A DNA stretch of 64,000 bases from Adiantum capillus-veneris (GCA_014529385.2 CM043945.1:150861241-150925240), one strand, 5' to 3'. Positions 9,210 to 20,447 are shown, counted from the stretch's first letter. Program-made: numbers and translations. The notes: generated from the sequence alone by a model not told the origin.

Positions 9210-11234
9210 GAGGGCGAGCTTTTTGAAATGGGGCCTCTAAACCCAAACCAATGGGCCTACCCTCACAAAATGTTCGTAAAGAGGTACACACACTACTTGG
9301 GGCACCACCTTCTTTTGGGAGTGGAGAAGGAAACCAATCAAAATAACACTTGCACTCACCCACTCAAGCAACACACTTTGAAAACCCCCTTACTCTATAT
9401 ACACTTTGGACACTTGAACACCATCAACGATTATGCAACCCAATGCCGTGCATCAAAATGAAATATGCAATTTGTGGAATAGCATTCACCTTCTCCCCAT
9501 AAGAATACCCATAATACATCCAAACTCTTCCTCTCTCAAGCACTCATCAAAAAATCATGCGCACAAGACTTGCCTCTCAAACACACAAGAGAATCACTTA
9601 CATCAAACTAACACACTTTGCATAGAGAGATCATCTCCATCTATGCAATGCCGTGACACAAATAAAATCACCATGAGAGGTAGCCACATGCATATGTAAT
9701 GAAGCAAAAGAGAGTTGGAGTGAGAAATTTCTTTAGACCAATTGAATAAGTGTGGAGAAACAAACCAATGGTAAATTGAGAATAGAACACTTACTTGATT
9801 TCTCGCACACCTTTTAAGGGGAGGACAGACGCTGGCTAACCATCACGAATTGCGACACTTGAAAGTTTTGAAGATGATTTCATGATCATTAACATAACCA
9901 TGAGAGAGATCATGATGTATTTACAAGTTATTGAGGTGCTACAAATGATTTATTGGGTTGATGGAGTAAGAGATTGTAGAATGGAAAGAGTGGAGAATAG
10001 AGTTGCACTTCCTCCAAAGAGGAGGGTTAGGAGAGAGGATGTGAAAGAGGGAGAGTTGGGGTTTTCTCTACTATTAATCAAGAAACAACATGAAGTTGAA
10101 AATATAGGTGTGTGTCCTTGAGTCTCTCCAAGGGGGGCTATTTATAGTTGTGTAGAAGTGGGATTATGCTACACTTAATTAGAGTAAGTGATTAGACCTA
10201 ATTAAGTGTCCTTTGACCACTCATTGAATATTGGACATAAAAGGGACTATTTATTCACCAAAAATATCATTTTAGACCGTGAAGGCTCCATAGGGGTGCA
10301 TAATGTAGGTGGGCCCCACCATGAGGCCCTACGGGTGGCTCCTGCGGGGTATCTCAACTTGTCTGTCTTGGCATTTAGAAAGCATCTTTAGGTTGGTCCC
10401 ATCACACTCATTGCTCTTCTAGAAGATGAGTAGGGGAAAAATAAGATCTCACCCTCTTGATTTACTTGATTTACAGTTCCCTTTTGCTGCGAATCTGATA
10501 GATTTACACTATTTTGACCATAACTTTTTACCTATAGCTCGGAATGACATGCTTCAAAAAGAAAAATTGACCTTGTCAACATGTTTGATATGAATTTGGA
10601 CTATTCTTCATGCTCATGCACCAAGGAATTCCGTTTGGAAGGTCCACACTAGGCTAGGGAACCTTTTGCTTCCAAGTCTTCTTGTATGGGCCCTTTGCTT
10701 GTATGCATCCAAGGGGAATCATGCTTTTTTCAAAAGGCTATGATGCTTAAACAAATAGAGGAGGGCCCAATATTATTTGCTTGTGAAAAGAATATACAAT
10801 TGGAGTCTTTTTGAAAGGAGAGAAACTATATGTATATTCTTAAGAGATATTGGGCCACCTATGTAGGGGGCATAGAAGACTTGTAGAGAGGGACCATAAT
10901 CTTTGGTAAAGACAAGTGGAGAGTTGATTTCCATGGGAATTTATCTATATGGGGTGGAAGATGGATATATTATTTTTCTACTACTAATTCACAAGAGGTA
11001 AGAAAGTTTGGGGGTATATAGTTGGTTATTGTATGCTTATTCTATTTACAAAGAAAAAAAGAAAAGGGTGGTAATATAAATATATGACTAAGGTGACATT
11101 TTTGGGAAGAGTATAATGTATGTGTCGCCACAAAGGTTAAACGAAGAGGGGGAATTTACTCTAGATAACTTAATAGCGTAGAAAAATATATACACATATG
11201 AGAAAGAGGACGTTGAGTAGGCTGACACTCATAT
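9210..11234. other. Intergenic or LTR-derived DNA without a recognised gene
   Basis: I see no conserved reading frame. The segment between a minus-strand TATA box (10138-10147) and a minus-strand purine tract (11235-11251) could be the U3 of a minus-strand gypsy 3' LTR belonging with the integrase fragment at 11405-12180. The other LTR is not visible, so this is inference. Confidence 0.35.
10138..10147 (-). promoter_or_regulatory. TATA box candidate
   Basis: CTATAAATAG on the minus strand, followed by a CT/CA-rich leader-like stretch. It fits an LTR promoter facing left. Confidence 0.35.
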
Positions 11235-11251
11235 TAGCCCTCCCCCAAGCC
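11235..11251 (-). other. Polypurine-tract candidate
   Basis: GGCTTGGGGGAGGGCTA on the minus strand, about 150 bases past the end of the integrase fragment, where a 3' LTR would follow. Confidence 0.4.
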
Positions 11252-11404
11252 TAGAGATATTCATATCTTTAGGAGGACGGTGTTGCTTCTTTTTCTCCTT
11301 TTTTTTCTCTTTTTTTTTGTCATTTCTCCTTTTCCACTTTTTTTTTTTTCAATAGGAGGAGTGTCATGCACTCTTTTACTCCATTAGACCTGCTTTTCAT
11401 CACC

Positions 11405-12180
11405 TCAATTCCATAAATCGGAGATGGGAGGGTTGCCTTGGGTATGTTCAGATTCCAAGGCTGGTTCTTCTTTGCACATCAAAGCTTTAAAAATAGGTGG
11501 AGCATTTGCCAAGCCGAAGGGAGCCATGTCAATTTGGAGCTTAGACAATGTAGGCAGATGACTGCCTATCAACGGATTGATACGTTGAAAGTAGGGCTTT
11601 AATCTCCATCCATTGACTCTGGTCTTGTGGAGTTTTCCTGATAAATTTGCTAATCTGTAACTACCATTCCCAAACTTTGTTTTTATCATGAAAGGTCCCT
11701 CCCATCTTTGCAAAAACTTTTTGTCAAGTCGAGTATCAAGTCGGTTATCATAGCGAAGAACCAACATACCTTCCTTCAATCCTTTCCCCTTGAGCTTCTT
11801 GTTGATTTTATCCCTTTGGCTTGTCTCTTTGGTGATGTAGTGATCAATGGACTCTTCTCTATCTAGCTCAAGTCGTTGGAGATCTAAGATCCTTTCATGT
11901 AGAACCTCTTTTGGTTTTTTTGCGACTCTTGCAAGAACGCTCAAGCTTGAGAGCTCTACCTCAATGGGGAGAAGTGCTTCCTGTCCATAAACTAGATGAA
12001 AAGGGGTGAATTGGGTAGATACCTTGAAAGATGTCCTATACGCCCAAAGAGCAGCTGTCAAATGGCGATCCCAATCATTAGGCCGGTCCACAACCTGCTT
12101 AGAAATGATCTTACATATCATTCCATTCACTTTTTCCACCAATCCATTGCATTGAGGATAGTAGGGTGTGGAATGCAGGT
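11405..12180 (-). pseudogene. Ty3/gypsy integrase C-terminal fragment
   Basis: A minus-strand frame opens with P-Q-C-N-G-L-V-E-K-V-N, containing the final catalytic Glu of a gypsy integrase. It continues through W-A-Y-R-T-S-F-K and Y-G-Q-E-A-L-L-P-I to the GPF/Y module W-E-G-P-F-M-I-K-T, with 245 codons open from 12142. The first two catalytic Asp residues and everything upstream are absent: at about 12180 the sequence changes abruptly into the palindromic tandem repeat. Near the end the frame reads M-A-P-F-G-L-A-N-A-P-P-I-F, which resembles an RT box rather than an integrase tail. Confidence 0.85.
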
Positions 12181-12221
12181 GTATGCTCAGATGATAAAAA
12201 ATATGCTAAAATTTGCCAGAA

Positions 12222-12902
12222 GTAAATAATCACGAAGTAAATAATTACGATTATTTACTTATGTCCTATTTTGAAACATTTTTGGCCAACTAAGCATACC
12301 ACAAGTTCCATCATGTTGTATTAAGCACTCATATCAAATCTGGTAAGATTTGGATCTATAAAGTAAAAAATTGTGGTCAATTTTGTAAAGACGGTCTGCA
12401 GACACAAAACTGTCAACAAATTGAGCAAGGTTTATCCAAGCTTGGTGAAAATTTTCTAGAAAGCTTAAGTTGAGTTGCTTTACCTGTTTATATCAACATC
12501 TTGGCAAAAAAATTCTTAAAAAACTCCAAAAGTAAATAATCACGATTATTTACATCTGCTTCATATTTGAGATTTTTTGCACAACTGAGTATACCACAAG
12601 GTCAAGCATATCTAGTAGAGTACTCATATGAAATTTGGTGAAATTTGGATCGCAAAAGTGAGACTTAAGCCAGATTCTCAAAAACTGAGTCAACGAAGAC
12701 TAAGCAGTTGATAACTTGGACCAATTTTGTTCAAACTCAGAGAAACTTGTCCAAAGACTACAACAAGGTGTCTATATGGAAAAACAATCCTTAAAAGTGA
12801 GAAAAAATGAAAAAAGTAAATAATCAGATTATTTACTTTTGAGCCCCAGAGAAAAGATTTTTTACTTTTGAGCTTGTATAATACAAGGTCACTAGTCAAG
12901 TT
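12222..12902. repeat. Tandem repeat of about 290 bp with palindromic core, array 1
   Basis: Near-palindromes built on GTAAATAATC / GATTATTTAC lie at 12237-12258, 12532-12553 and 12816-12836, with an extra half copy at 12222. Spacing is 295 and 284 bp. Sequence between them is also related: 'ATACCACAAG' recurs about 50 bases after the first two cores. The array is cut on the right by copia copy 2. A second array with the same core and spacing is at 40715-41313. Confidence 0.8.
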
Positions 12903-13489
12903 TGTTAAGTATAGAGCTTGATTTCCCTGAACCGGCTGAAACATTCCTTTTCGCCAGAATATTATGGCTGGACGGCAGCCAAAAAGTGGTCGGAAAATGA
13001 TCGATCAGTTGTTCGGCTAGCCGGTGGTCGGAAGTCAATGACCGGTGGCCGAATTCCAAAGTGGACTTGCCTTCTCAAGGGCGGCCACACATGGGCGGAT
13101 TGGAGGGTGCGATTTCGACTTGTCTACACAAGGGCGGCTACACATGGCTGCCTCTCATGAGAGAGGGCAGCCCTTTTGGCCTATAAAGAAGGCCATTTTC
13201 TACACACATTTCATAGTGTGAAGTTGATGCAACAAAGTGGGTGTGAGGTGGTGAGACTGAAGCAAGGCGGGAGCTCCAAAAGGATATAATCCCTTTGTAA
13301 CCTACTTCTTGTTTTGAAGTACTAAAGCCATTGAGTGACTGCTTTCCCGTGGACGTAGCCCACATTGGGTGGACCATGTATATCGTGCGTACTCTCTCTC
13401 TACTCTATAATCTCTTGTGAGTGAAAATGATCTCTCTACATTAAGTAATCTACTCAATTATCTACTAAGCTACGCCCTATTTCCTAACA
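12903..13489 (+). repeat. 5' LTR of copia copy 2
   Basis: 587 bp from TGTTAAGTATAG to TTCCTAACA, clearly homologous to 3551-4273 but diverged and shorter, with a short CT run near 13394. Confidence 0.92.
13180..13190 (+). promoter_or_regulatory. LTR TATA box, copy 2
   Basis: CCTATAAAGAA at the position equivalent to the TATA boxes of copies 1 and 3. It is absent from this element's own 3' LTR because of a deletion of about 40 bp. Confidence 0.6.
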
Positions 13490-13491
13490 AC

Positions 13492-13503
13492 TGGTATCAG
13501 AGC
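13492..13503 (+). other. Primer-binding site (tRNA-iMet type), copy 2
   Basis: TGGTATCAGAGC, two bases after the LTR end. Confidence 0.94.
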
Positions 13504-13562
13504 AAGGTTTGCTCATAGCTTCATTATCTCAAGAAAAGGATTCCTTGAATTGAGTGGGAGTA

Positions 13563-14391
13563 ATGGCGGAGGAAGGGAAACTCAAGATCGAGAAGTTCAA
13601 CGGCAAAAACTACCAACATTGGAAGATGCAGATTGAAGATTATCTCTACCAAAAGGACCTCTATTTGCCACTAGGCGGTCTTGCAAAGAAGCCTGCAACG
13701 ATGGCAGATGAAGCATGGATTGTCCTTGATCAAAAGGCACTGGGAACAATCCGGTTAAGCATCAACGGTGGCCTTCAATGTTTTGGAGATGAAGACCACG
13801 AAGGACTTGGTGAAGTCACTTGACGACTTCTACAAGAAACCATCGGCATCCAATAGTATTTCTCATGAAGCGCTTGTTCAATCTAAAGATGGCAGAGAAT
13901 GGTTCAGTTGCAGAACACCTAAATGACTTTAATACAAACATAAGTCAACTTTGATCGATGAAAATAAATTTCGCTGATGAAGTGCTCTCCTTATACTATC
14001 ATCTCTACCAGATAGTTGGGACAGCCTTGTGATGGCTGTAAGTAATTCTATTTCTGGCACAAATACTCTTAAGTTTGATGATGTTGTGGGTGTTCTCCTA
14101 AGCGAGGAAATATGAAGGAGAAGCATAGGAGAATCATCAAGTGTTGCACTATCAGTGGAAACAAGAGGAAGGCCTAAGGAGAGGTTCAAAAACCAAAAGG
14201 GTCGTGATCGCTCAAGACGGATCAAGTCACGCACAAAGTCAGTTCTTGAATTTTGGAACTGCGATAAGAAGGGCCACGTCAAGAAGGATTTATGGTCCAA
14301 GAAGAGTAAGGAGACCGAGTCTCAAGACAACAAGCCAACATCAGAGGCCAATGTGGCAGGTAAAGTAGAGCAAGATGCTCTAATTCTCTAA
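13563..14391 (+). pseudogene. copia gag, frameshifted
   Basis: Begins M-A-E-E-G-K-L-K as in copy 1. A small deletion near 13760 shifts the frame, so the first frame ends at 13823. The remainder is found in other frames, including the Arg/Lys-rich nucleocapsid part from 14155. The zinc knuckle is decayed: F-W-N-C-D-K-K-G-H-V-K-K-D-L lacks its first and last Cys. Confidence 0.88.
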
Positions 14392-14400
14392 TTAGACAAT

Positions 14401-14934
14401 GTGTCTAATTCGTGGATAGTAGATTCTGGGGCTTCATTCCATGCGACACCACACAAGCAACATTTCCAAGATTATACCAAAGGTAATTTTGGGTATGTAT
14501 ACTTGGGAGATGATGAAGCTTGTGAAATTGTCGGCAAAGGTACAATTTGTGTCAAACTTGCTAACGGAAATGAATGGAAGCTTAAAAATGTTAGGCATGT
14601 TCCTTCTCTTCACAAAAATTTGATCTCTACAGGACCATTGGACGATGAAGGTCACAACATTGCATTCGGAAGCAAACGGTGGAAGATCTCAAAGGGATCT
14701 TTGGTGGTTGCCAAGGAAGAAAAGGTTGGTACACTTTACTTGTGTACTATTAGCACGCAACCTTCAGCTTGTGCAACAACTACAGAAGTTGATAGTGCGG
14801 TGTGGCACTATCGGCTTGGGCATATGAGTGCCAAAGGAATGCAAATCCTTCAAACAAAGAAGCTTCTAACAGGTTTGAAAGAAGTGGACTTAGAGTTCTA
14901 TGAAGATTGTGTTTATGGTAAACAAAGAGGGTAA
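14401..14934 (+). pseudogene. copia protease and pre-integrase module
   Basis: A 177-codon open frame from V-S-N-S-W-I-V-D-S-G-A-S-F-H, the copia protease active site. It then carries a module with W-H-Y-R-L-G-H-M-S and C-V-Y-G-K-Q, the start of the integrase zinc-binding region. This module is the piece deleted from copy 1. The frame ends at a TAA in 14932-14934, after which integrase continues in another frame. Confidence 0.88.
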
Positions 14935-14978
14935 ATTTTCAAAAATCTGGAAATGAAAGAAAAAATAAAAAACTTGAG

Positions 14979-15890
14979 TTGGTTCATTCTGACATTTGGG
15001 GTCCTGCAAGTACACCATCACTTGGTAGCTCATTGTACTATGTAACATTCATAGACGATGAGACTAGGAAAACATGGGTTTATGTAATGAAGTATAAATC
15101 CGATGTGTTTTCCATATTTCAAGGGTGGAAAGTCTTTGTGGAGAATGAAACAGGTACTAAGGTTAAATATATCACATCCGACAATGGAGGCGAATATGGC
15201 AGCCAAGCTTTTGAAAGATTTTGTGCTAGCAATGGCATTTGGAGGCAAATAACAACCCCAAGGACACCTCAACGAAATGGTATTTATGAAAGGATGAACA
15301 GAACAATCGTGAAGCGAGCACGAAGCATGCGTCTACATGCAGGCCTACCGCTTGAGCTTTGGGCAGAAGCTGTAAGTACGTCTGTGTACTTAATCAACCG
15401 GTCACCCTCAATGACATTGGATGGGGGAGTTCCAGAAGAGGCATGGACAGGTAAACCAGTGAATTATGCATTTCTCAAAGTGTTTGGGTGTGAGGATTTT
15501 ATGCACATAGATAGAAACCTAAGATCAAAGCTAGATGCAAAGTCCAAAAAGTGTTTCTTCATTGCCTACGGAGAAGGTGACTTTGGGTATCACCTATGGA
15601 ATCCTCAAGATGGTAAAATCTTAAGGAGTAGGGATGTAATTTTTAACGAACAAAATATGTACAAAGATTACTTGGAAAGAAAACAAAAAAAAGAAACACG
15701 TGATGAGTACATGGATCTTGATGACGGTGAAGACTCAAGGACTGCAAACGGTGACAATGTGCAACAACGTCAACAAAATGAGGAGCCTCAACCTATTCCC
15801 CAAAGATCTACAAGAGCCAGTAGACCTCCAGAAAGGTTTGTTCCTTCCTTCAGCCATCTCTTGATCTCAAATTCTATAGAGCCAAATCAT
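14979..15890 (+). pseudogene. copia integrase
   Basis: A long frame carries the rve core: H-S-D-I-W-G-P, T-F-I-D-D-E-T-R, T-S-D-N-G-G-E-Y and N-G-I-Y-E-R-M-N, so all three catalytic acidic residues (D, D, E) are present. It continues into the C-terminal region (F-G-C-E-D-F-M-H-I-D) and the Gln-rich linker to RT. It is separated by a stop and frameshift from protease upstream and by a frameshift near 15890 from RT. Confidence 0.9.
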
Positions 15891-16515
15891 ATGAAGAAGC
15901 TATGCAACACAAATCCAAAGAAGAATGGATGAAGAACATGCAAGTGGAGATGGACTCACTACATTGCAACCAAACATGGGAGTTGGTTGAGTTGCCTAAA
16001 GGTAAGCGGGCACTTCAAAACAAATGGGTGTACAAGCTGAAGGAAGAAGGTGGGAAGAAAAGGTACAAGTCTAGGCTTGTGGTAAAAGGGTTTTCTCAAA
16101 AGAAAGGTATTGACTTCAATGAAATATTTTCTCCTATTGTAAAAATGAAATGAATTAAGCTTGTCTTAAGCTTTGTGGCTACTCATGATCTAAATCTTGA
16201 GCAAATGGAAGTAAATATGGCATTCCCTCACGGTGACTTAGAGGAGGAAATTCACATGCTTCAACCAAAGGGGTATGAAGTAAAAGGTAAGGAGAAAATG
16301 GTTTGCAAATGAAAGAAAAGCTTGTATGGTTTAAATCAAGCATTAAGACAATGGTACTTGAAGTTTGATCGATGGATGTTAGATCATGGATTTAGAAGAT
16401 GCAGCTTAGATCATTGCGTCTACACGAAGAATTTGGGAGATGGGAAGTTATGTTGTATGATGATGACATGTTGATTGCAAGTGCTAACATGTAGGACATC
16501 AAAGACCTAAAAGAC
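15891..16515 (+). pseudogene. copia reverse transcriptase, truncated
   Basis: Starts as in copy 3 (W-V-Y-K-L-K and S-R-L-V-V-K-G-F-S-Q-K-K-G-I-D). It is hit by TGA at about 16151 and by further stops. It breaks off just after the Y-D-D-D-M-L-I equivalent of the catalytic box near 16455, at a D-I-K-D-L-K segment that is joined directly to LTR sequence. Palm end, thumb, connection and RNase H are missing. Confidence 0.88.
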
Positions 16516-16746
16516 ATCTACATAAGGGCGGCTACACATAGCTGCCTCTCATGAGAGAGGGCAGCCCTTTTGTGAAGTTGATGCAACAAGGTGGGTGTGA
16601 GGTGGTGAGAGTGAAGCAAGGTGGGAGCGGAGCTCCAAAAGGGTATAAAATCTTTGTAACCTACTTCTTGTTTTGAAGTACTAAAGCCATTGAGTGGCTG
16701 CTTTCCCATGGACATAGACCACATTGGGTGAACCACGTATATCATG

Positions 16747-16829
<83 letters not shown>

Positions 16830-16916
16830 CTCTATAATGTCTTGTGTGTGAAAATGATCTCTCTCCATTAAGTAATCTACTCAATTATCTACTAAGCTAC
16901 ACCCTATTTCCTAACA
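16516..16916 (+). repeat. 3' LTR of copia copy 2, 5'-truncated
   Basis: Homology to the 5' LTR begins at TCTACA and runs to CCTAACA, lacking roughly the first 220 bases of U3 and also a segment of about 40 bp with the TATA box. A (CT)n run of about 78 bp (16751-16828) replaces the short CT run of the 5' LTR. Confidence 0.9.
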
Positions 16917-17333
16917 AAGTTTGGGTTCCATCGGATCCAAATTAGTACATGTTAACTCAGTTTCCAGGTTGCACATTAGTCCTTTAGCTCTTTGCAGGGG
17001 TATAATCCGGAAGTCTCATTTGCCGGCTCACTTAGCTTAGATTGAAGTGATATACATAGACCAATCACAATAGTTAGAAAAAATTGTATAGTCTTTGAGA
17101 GAAAACAACTAACTTGGTTAAAACTGACACAGGAACCAGGTTGCAGGCAAAGAATTGGGAGCTTGATAGGAGTTGAATTCAAGTCAAGTGGAAAAATGAA
17201 TAACAATTCAATCCGTCGGTACGTACTCTATCCAGGGCTTAACAAGTCTACATGAAACCTTAGATTTGGTCGTACACTAGCAAACCAAGGCATATTTGGA
17301 GAGAACGCTAGTAGGGTATTTACTGAAGAGAGT

Positions 17334-18107
17334 GTGAATCAAGGTGATCACTTGGGCACTATCTTTGAAGAAGTCCCAGACACTTATTCCAACACGACAT
17401 CTCAAATGTCTTCCTATTCGACTCCGTCAGGAGCCGGAACGACAGTGCGATATAGAAATATACTCACCCTTTATAAGACTAATGTCCATGGAGCTCATGT
17501 TTACCTGGATCCTGATGAAGAGTATGCCATTTTCATTCATGACCATGACATAGAGTCTGCAGAGGAAATCAGGGAAAACAAACAAGGAAAAATGTATATG
17601 GATAAAAACGAGACTCAGTATGTAAAAGTTGAAAACCTTGACATGATAGACAAATGGGGGTTAGAAGTGAATTTAATAATTCCGGATATGGTAGCAAAAG
17701 AAGGTCCATCGACTTTAGAATTTGAGGGATACGATCAAGTTGATCTAAAACCTTTGAAACGACTTAGTAGTAATAATCCTAAGATTGGAGTCTATTGCTG
17801 GGAGGATAGGAACGTCAAGGATCTTTTATGGACCTCTCACACCAAACCAGGGCAGTTAACACTCATGAAGATCATCTATATTTTCAAGATCAAGGACAAG
17901 GGTTCATCATATCTACCATCTTACCTATTTAGGGATTGTTATAACAATACCTTTGTTATGATGAGTCATGAGGAGGTAGATCATACCAGATACCAATGGT
18001 ACTCTATAAGAAATTGGATATTGGGGCAAGGACCTGATCCTATTCCAAGAGAGGAACTTCGTGAGAGATATTTTGGGAGCAATGTTAAAAAACCCGAACC
18101 TACCTGA
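17334..18107 (+). CDS. Unknown first ORF of gypsy copy C
   Basis: A 257-codon open frame upstream of gag. The frame starts with GTG; the first ATG is near 17406 (M-S-S-Y-S-T). It is acidic in the first half, with segments V-Y-L-D-P-D-E-E-Y and F-I-H-D-H-D-I-E. It later has V-Y-C-W-E-D-R-N and I-I-Y-I-F-K-I-K-D-K, and ends E-L-R-E-R-Y-F-G. No zinc finger, membrane segment or signal peptide is evident, and I recognise no family. It may be the N-terminal part of Gag or an extra ORF before gag, as known in Ogre-type elements; neither is demonstrated. Confidence 0.45.
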   Translation: MNQGDHLGTIFEEVPDTYSNTTSQMSSYSTPSGAGTTVRYRNILTLYKTNVHGAHVYLDPDEEYAIFIHDHDIESAEEIRENKQGKMYMDKNETQYVKVENLDMIDKWGLEVNLIIPDMVAKEGPSTLEFEGYDQVDLKPLKRLSSNNPKIGVYCWEDRNVKDLLWTSHTKPGQLTLMKIIYIFKIKDKGSSYLPSYLFRDCYNNTFVMMSHEEVDHTRYQWYSIRNWILGQGPDPIPREELRERYFGSNVKKPEPT

Positions 18108-18229
18108 TACAAAGAAAACCGAGTGACATTAGAGCCAGTGTAGAGCTACATGAGTCATTATCTTCAACATATTGGTTTGAAGGACTCGAGACAAGACCAA
18201 CCGCCAAAAGAGCTGGAGCCGAACCAAAC

Positions 18230-19123
18230 AGACGTGTTAGACCAACTGATTTTCAAAAATGGATCAAAAAATACATTGGATCTGGGGATCCATATAACGA
18301 CTTAGCTAGCTTCAAGCAAGTGCTAAGAGCAAAACACATATTTGATTTCCACACTCAATTTTTAGGGGTTTGGAATGACTTTAGAACGAAAATCTTTGAC
18401 ATGGTTCCAACACATTCCACCAAAGGCAAACATGGATTTAAACACATTAGCTCAGGGATTTATAGTTGCATGTTCCAAAACTAGGATCAAACATAATATG
18501 GTAGCTCAAATCTATAGCTTCAAATAGAAACAAGGTGAGTCTATTAGGGATTGTGCAACTAGGATGAAGCCATACATTGCAAGATGCCAAAATTAGAAAT
18601 ACTAGCAGAATAAAGATTAGTGTCATTGTTTCTAGAAAGATTGCTAAACAAAGAACTTCATGCTATACCTTATAGCAAGAAGCATACCACCCTAGAAGAG
18701 TGTGTATCAAATGCTATTGACTTGGGAGACAATTGTGATATTTTTAATGAAGGAGATATCTCTAAGGATACTCAGAGTGAGAAAACAGCATCCATAAAAC
18801 CAACACAAGTGGGAACAGTTGCTAGAGCACCACTTACAACCATAGAAGACATGCTGAAAAGGATGAACAAAATAATGAATAATATGCAGAAAGCTCCTAT
18901 GAGAGGACGTGGGCAAGGGATACCTCAACAGGGACAACCAATTAAGCCAAAAAAATGGTGTGCTATTGAGGATAAATGGACCAACCATGAGACCAATGAG
19001 TGCTTTTACCGACCAATGTATGATGGAAATGTTCAATATGTACCTATGAGACCAGAAGGACAACCCATGTGCAGATATCAGCCTAATATTACCCCAACAC
19101 AAAGACCATCTATGGTGGGATAA
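18230..19123 (+). pseudogene. gypsy gag capsid region, copy C
   Basis: Broken plus-strand frames give a retrotransposon-gag-like region: F-L-G-V-W-N-D-F-R-T-K near 18360, H-I-S-S-G-I near 18440, then the open frame 18620-19123 beginning L-F-L-E-R-L-L-N-K. That frame ends with a Gln/Pro-rich part (G-R-G-Q-G-I-P-Q-Q-G-Q). Several stops interrupt the first half. Confidence 0.6.
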
Positions 19124-19268
19124 GACCACAACCACTGTTGGGTCAACAACCTCCATTTCCTGGACATAATGCAGTGCCTGTAAAGTAGTTGCATTCAGAA
19201 GGAGACATAGATGAACAAGCACTAGTGCCTATGGTTACACCTTATGTTGAGCCTAGTCCATCTACAGT

Positions 19269-20024
19269 ATGGTAGAAGGAGAGTGGTATAATTCACATCC
19301 ACCTTCAATGGAAGAACTTGTGACTTATGCTACACCAGAGCTTACACTGATGTACTTTGTAGCTAATCAAGGTGTTAGATCTCCAATGGTAAGACCCATG
19401 ATTAAGTCAAAGACTGGAAACTGCCATAATTGTGGTGCAAATGATCATTGGAAAAATAAATGCCCAGAACCTGATAAGAACATTAAGCCAGTTGAAGCCT
19501 TTTGTACACAATGCTGCAAAAAAGGAGGACATTTTCCTGAAGACTGTCCAAAAAATCGGTTAAACAAAGGAAAAGCAGTGATGAATGTAGTCCACGTGAT
19601 ACCTAGTAGCTCTTTGGAAAGTGAACCTATTGTTCCAATCAAAGTGATCACTAGATCCCAAGCTAAGAAAAAGAAACATAACTCCTCTGATAAATCAGAG
19701 AATACTAAAAATTTCTCACAAAAGACCAAGAAAATAAGAAGTCAAAGTTATGAGATGAGAAAACAAAAAGAAAAGGATGAAATTGAGAAAAAAGTCAAAG
19801 AACTATTCCAAGAAAAAGTGAAAGAAAATGGGAGTGAAATCAAAGAAACCACAATAAAATCTAGAGGATCAATGTGGGTAGACAAAATTTTTGAGCCAAT
19901 CAATGAAACCTTGGAATCTTTCCAAGTGGGACTTAAAGCAAGCCAAAATATGGAAAACAAAAGGAAAAACTATCCTTCTCCAGATTTGAAGCAGCTAAGC
20001 TTGAAGTTTATCAAAATTTGGTAA
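19269..20024 (+). CDS. gypsy nucleocapsid with two zinc knuckles, copy C
   Basis: A 251-codon open frame. Residues about 53-66 form C-H-N-C-G-A-N-D-H-W-K-N-K-C (CX2CX4HX4C; 19423-19464). A second knuckle, C-T-Q-C-C-K-K-G-G-H-F-P-E-D-C, follows at 19503-19547 with one extra residue before His. A short V-I-T-R-S-Q-A-K-K motif, common just upstream of protease in plant gypsy polyproteins, and a long Lys/Glu-rich, probably coiled-coil tail follow. RNA-binding part of Gag. Confidence 0.75.
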   Translation: MVEGEWYNSHPPSMEELVTYATPELTLMYFVANQGVRSPMVRPMIKSKTGNCHNCGANDHWKNKCPEPDKNIKPVEAFCTQCCKKGGHFPEDCPKNRLNKGKAVMNVVHVIPSSSLESEPIVPIKVITRSQAKKKKHNSSDKSENTKNFSQKTKKIRSQSYEMRKQKEKDEIEKKVKELFQEKVKENGSEIKETTIKSRGSMWVDKIFEPINETLESFQVGLKASQNMENKRKNYPSPDLKQLSLKFIKIW

Positions 20025-20447
20025 GAATTACTCAAGAAATGCTGGAAAAACAAAAACCCAAGCTTGAGAGTATAGCAAAACCTGAGGAGCTTGTGGTAGA
20101 AAACCAATAAAGAGAAATCCAAAGTGGAGGTAGAACCCCACCTTGAAACTAAAGAGCCAAAACTCATAGTGCCTAATAGTGAAGATGCTTTAGATGGAAT
20201 TCCGATTGTAGAGGAAGACTGACCAAGACATTTATGGGGAAAAGTGAGAGACATTAATGATGGGAGCATAACTTTGAAATCAGCTCCTATAGAGGAAGTT
20301 TGGTTAGACAATTACCTCCTGATATGGACATTGATATACAATCCTTGTATGGGGATTGCGGCTTTGAAGCATCAGGAATGTCTAAACCATTGAGACTGTA
20401 AAAACACTACCCTCTTACTTAGGAGACAATGAAGATGAGTCCATAGT

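Larger units (their letters stand above)
12903..16916 (+). mobile_element. Ty1/copia retrotransposon copy 2 (internally deleted)
   Basis: Same family as copies 1 and 3 on the opposite strand. It is bounded by LTR sequence and flanked by the 5-bp target duplication AAGTT (12898-12902 and 16917-16921). Order: 5' LTR, iMet PBS, gag, protease, pre-integrase, integrase, RT start, then directly a truncated 3' LTR. Roughly two thirds of RT, RNase H, the polypurine tract and the start of U3 are missing. Frameshifts and stops occur in gag, integrase and RT. Confidence 0.93.
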
